Shown one piece after another: positions 6,964 through 7,441 of a stretch of 7,441 nt of DNA. The translations under genes were made by a program, and so were the position numbers. The notes beneath the pieces are model-generated. The model searched no databases. It saw only the letters and a program-made list of their open reading frames with translations, and had not been told where the DNA came from. This stretch comes from Treponema sp. (GTDB lineage: Bacteria > Spirochaetota > Spirochaetia > Treponematales > Breznakiellaceae), in assembly GCA_031273835.1 (NCBI GenBank), contig JAISRD010000201.1, positions 1-7,441 of the forward strand. The letters run 5' to 3'. Within the stretch, counting starts at the first letter, position 1. Each line of letters starts with the position of its first letter.

Positions 6964-7045
6964 GCGCAAACCCCGGAGGATTCAGCTTCCTCTTTTTTTA
7001 CCTTCGTACCCTTCGCAGGTTAAAAATTCCCCTGTAAAAAAATAC

Positions 7046-7074
7046 TTGCGCATTTTCCCCTGCCGTGATATATT
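7046..7074 (+). promoter_or_regulatory. Rightward promoter of the last gene (candidate)
   Basis: TTGCGC (7046-7051) and TATATT (7069-7074, five of six) are separated by exactly 17 bases. The start would be near 7081, about 330 bases before the ATG at 7413, so the mRNA would carry the C tract and the folded element in its leader. TTCCCCTG occurs twice, 28 bases apart (7027-7034 and 7055-7062), on either side of the -35 box. Confidence 0.5.
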
Positions 7075-7154
7075 CTTGCCCATGGTGCTTATTTCGCTTG
7101 CAGTCAACACCCGCTTTTTCCCCGTTTTAGCGGCTGAAAAAGTTCTTTCCACCA

Positions 7155-7169
7155 CCCCCCCCCCCCCCC
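7155..7169. repeat. Homopolymeric tract of 15 C (G on the minus strand)
   Basis: Fifteen consecutive C follow ACCA. It lies about 80 bases downstream of the rightward -10 box and about 270 bases upstream of the DUF1638 start. Tracts this long slip during replication. It is outside any believable coding frame. Confidence 0.95.
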
Positions 7170-7301
7170 GATAGGTTTACTAGGAATTACCTCCGTTTTC
7201 TAAATTCTCCAAAAGAATACTCAAACTTCCTCAAACCGCTTCCGCTGCCCTCTGTCGTTTTTTCGCCGGATAGCAGGCCCCCTATTACACAGTCTCTTAT
7301 T

Positions 7302-7384
7302 ACTAAAAAACCCCCGGAATCAAGACCGGAATCTGACAATTCCCCGGATGTTATCCGGGCAGGGCTTGAACCGGGGTTTTTAGT
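7302..7384 (+). promoter_or_regulatory. Structured leader / terminator-like element before the last gene
   Basis: An outer helix pairs ACTAAAAAACCCCCGG (7302-7317) with CCGGGGTTTTTAGT (7371-7384), with one-base bulges. Inside lie a perfect hairpin CCCGGAT-GTT-ATCCGGG (7343-7359) and a 5-bp hairpin GGAAT (7328-7332)/ATTCC (7339-7343), which overlap by one base. CCCCGG at 7342-7347 can instead pair with CCGGGG at 7371-7376 directly before five T, as an intrinsic terminator would. The element ends 12 bases before the ribosome site, a typical place for attenuation. I do not match it to a known riboswitch. The mirrored A and T runs also allow a simple two-way terminator. Confidence 0.5.
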
Positions 7385-7412
7385 TTATTCCATCCGAAGG
7401 AGGGAATACAAG

Positions 7413-7441
7413 ATGAAAAAGAAAATTTTATTTACGGGAAT
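7413..7441 (+). CDS. Start of an unidentified protein gene (truncated by the window end)
   Basis: AAGGAGG (7397-7403) lies nine bases before an ATG at 7413, a strong initiation site. Nine full codons are visible (MKKKILFTG) before the window ends. Three lysines followed by hydrophobic residues would suit an exported or membrane protein, or simply a cytosolic one beginning with a beta strand. No function can be assigned. Its upstream region is unusually elaborate (promoter, C15 tract, folded element). Confidence 0.75.

Larger units (their letters stand above)
6886..7412. other. 527-base intergenic regulatory region
   Basis: I find no believable protein gene here. The region holds a leftward promoter for the DUF1638 gene, a rightward promoter at 7046-7074, an inverted pair CCGCT (7111-7115)/AGCGG (7129-7133), a 15-base C tract, TAGG-containing words at 7172-7189, and a foldable element just before the last gene. 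The unusual length and T/C-rich plus strand between 7080 and 7300 suggest a long untranslated leader. Confidence 0.55.

Noticed and set aside
6886..6969. 28-residue N-terminal extension of the DUF1638 protein
   Set aside because: The family begins with KVIAC near the N-terminus, and the extension contains a perfect TATAAT promoter box.
7082..7174. 30-codon frame from ATG 7082 reading through the C15 tract into a TAG
   Set aside because: There is no ribosome site, it begins right at the predicted transcription start, and it ends in Pro codons made by the homopolymer. It might matter only if tract slippage changed its frame, for which there is no evidence.
7342..7376. GGTTCAAGCC on the minus strand, resembling a tRNA T-loop
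   Set aside because: The bases flanking the loop do not form a T stem, and no acceptor or anticodon arms can be built.

Overview
The window reads as ordinary chromosome from an anaerobic, moderately GC-rich bacterium. A spirochaete of the Treponema type, such as those of insect guts, is my best guess. That rests only on gene flavour (a GPH-type sugar symporter, a DUF1638 protein, a FeoB-associated small Cys-rich protein, a long homopolymeric C/G tract upstream of genes) and is an inference. There are no transposases, phage genes, CRISPR arrays, rRNA or recognisable tRNA genes.

Layout, left to right. The C-terminal end of a pyridoxamine-5'-phosphate-oxidase-like protein (1-270, +) is followed by a short gene for a 42-residue membrane protein with a Gly/Cys-rich tail (473-601, +). 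An intrinsic terminator (about 636-683) then serves the leftward metY gene (695-1984, -), an O-acetylhomoserine sulfhydrylase with its own promoter and a dyad just after the predicted transcription start. Divergent from it is a GPH/MelB-type MFS symporter (2142-3512, +), which converges on a leftward glycogen/alpha-glucan phosphorylase gene (3556-6096, -) across a GC-rich hairpin. Upstream of the phosphorylase, on the same strand, is a DUF1638 gene (6142-6885, -). The last 0.5 kb is a regulatory-looking intergenic region: a leftward promoter for DUF1638, a rightward promoter, a 15-base C tract and a foldable leader with a U run. It ends at the start of a rightward gene (7413 onward) of which only nine complete codons are visible.

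How the genes fit together. The symporter (sugar/cation import) and the phosphorylase (phosphorolysis of storage or imported glucans to glucose-1-phosphate) both belong to carbohydrate use, but they are convergent and so not one operon. metY is a self-contained sulfur/methionine unit. DUF1638 and glgP are close and co-directional, but glgP seems to have its own promoter placed so that its mRNA could be leaderless.

I do not see a clearly new multi-gene system. The best leads are the small Cys-rich gene, the possible leaderless phosphorylase, the dyad at metY, and the C15 tract plus structured leader ahead of the truncated last gene.
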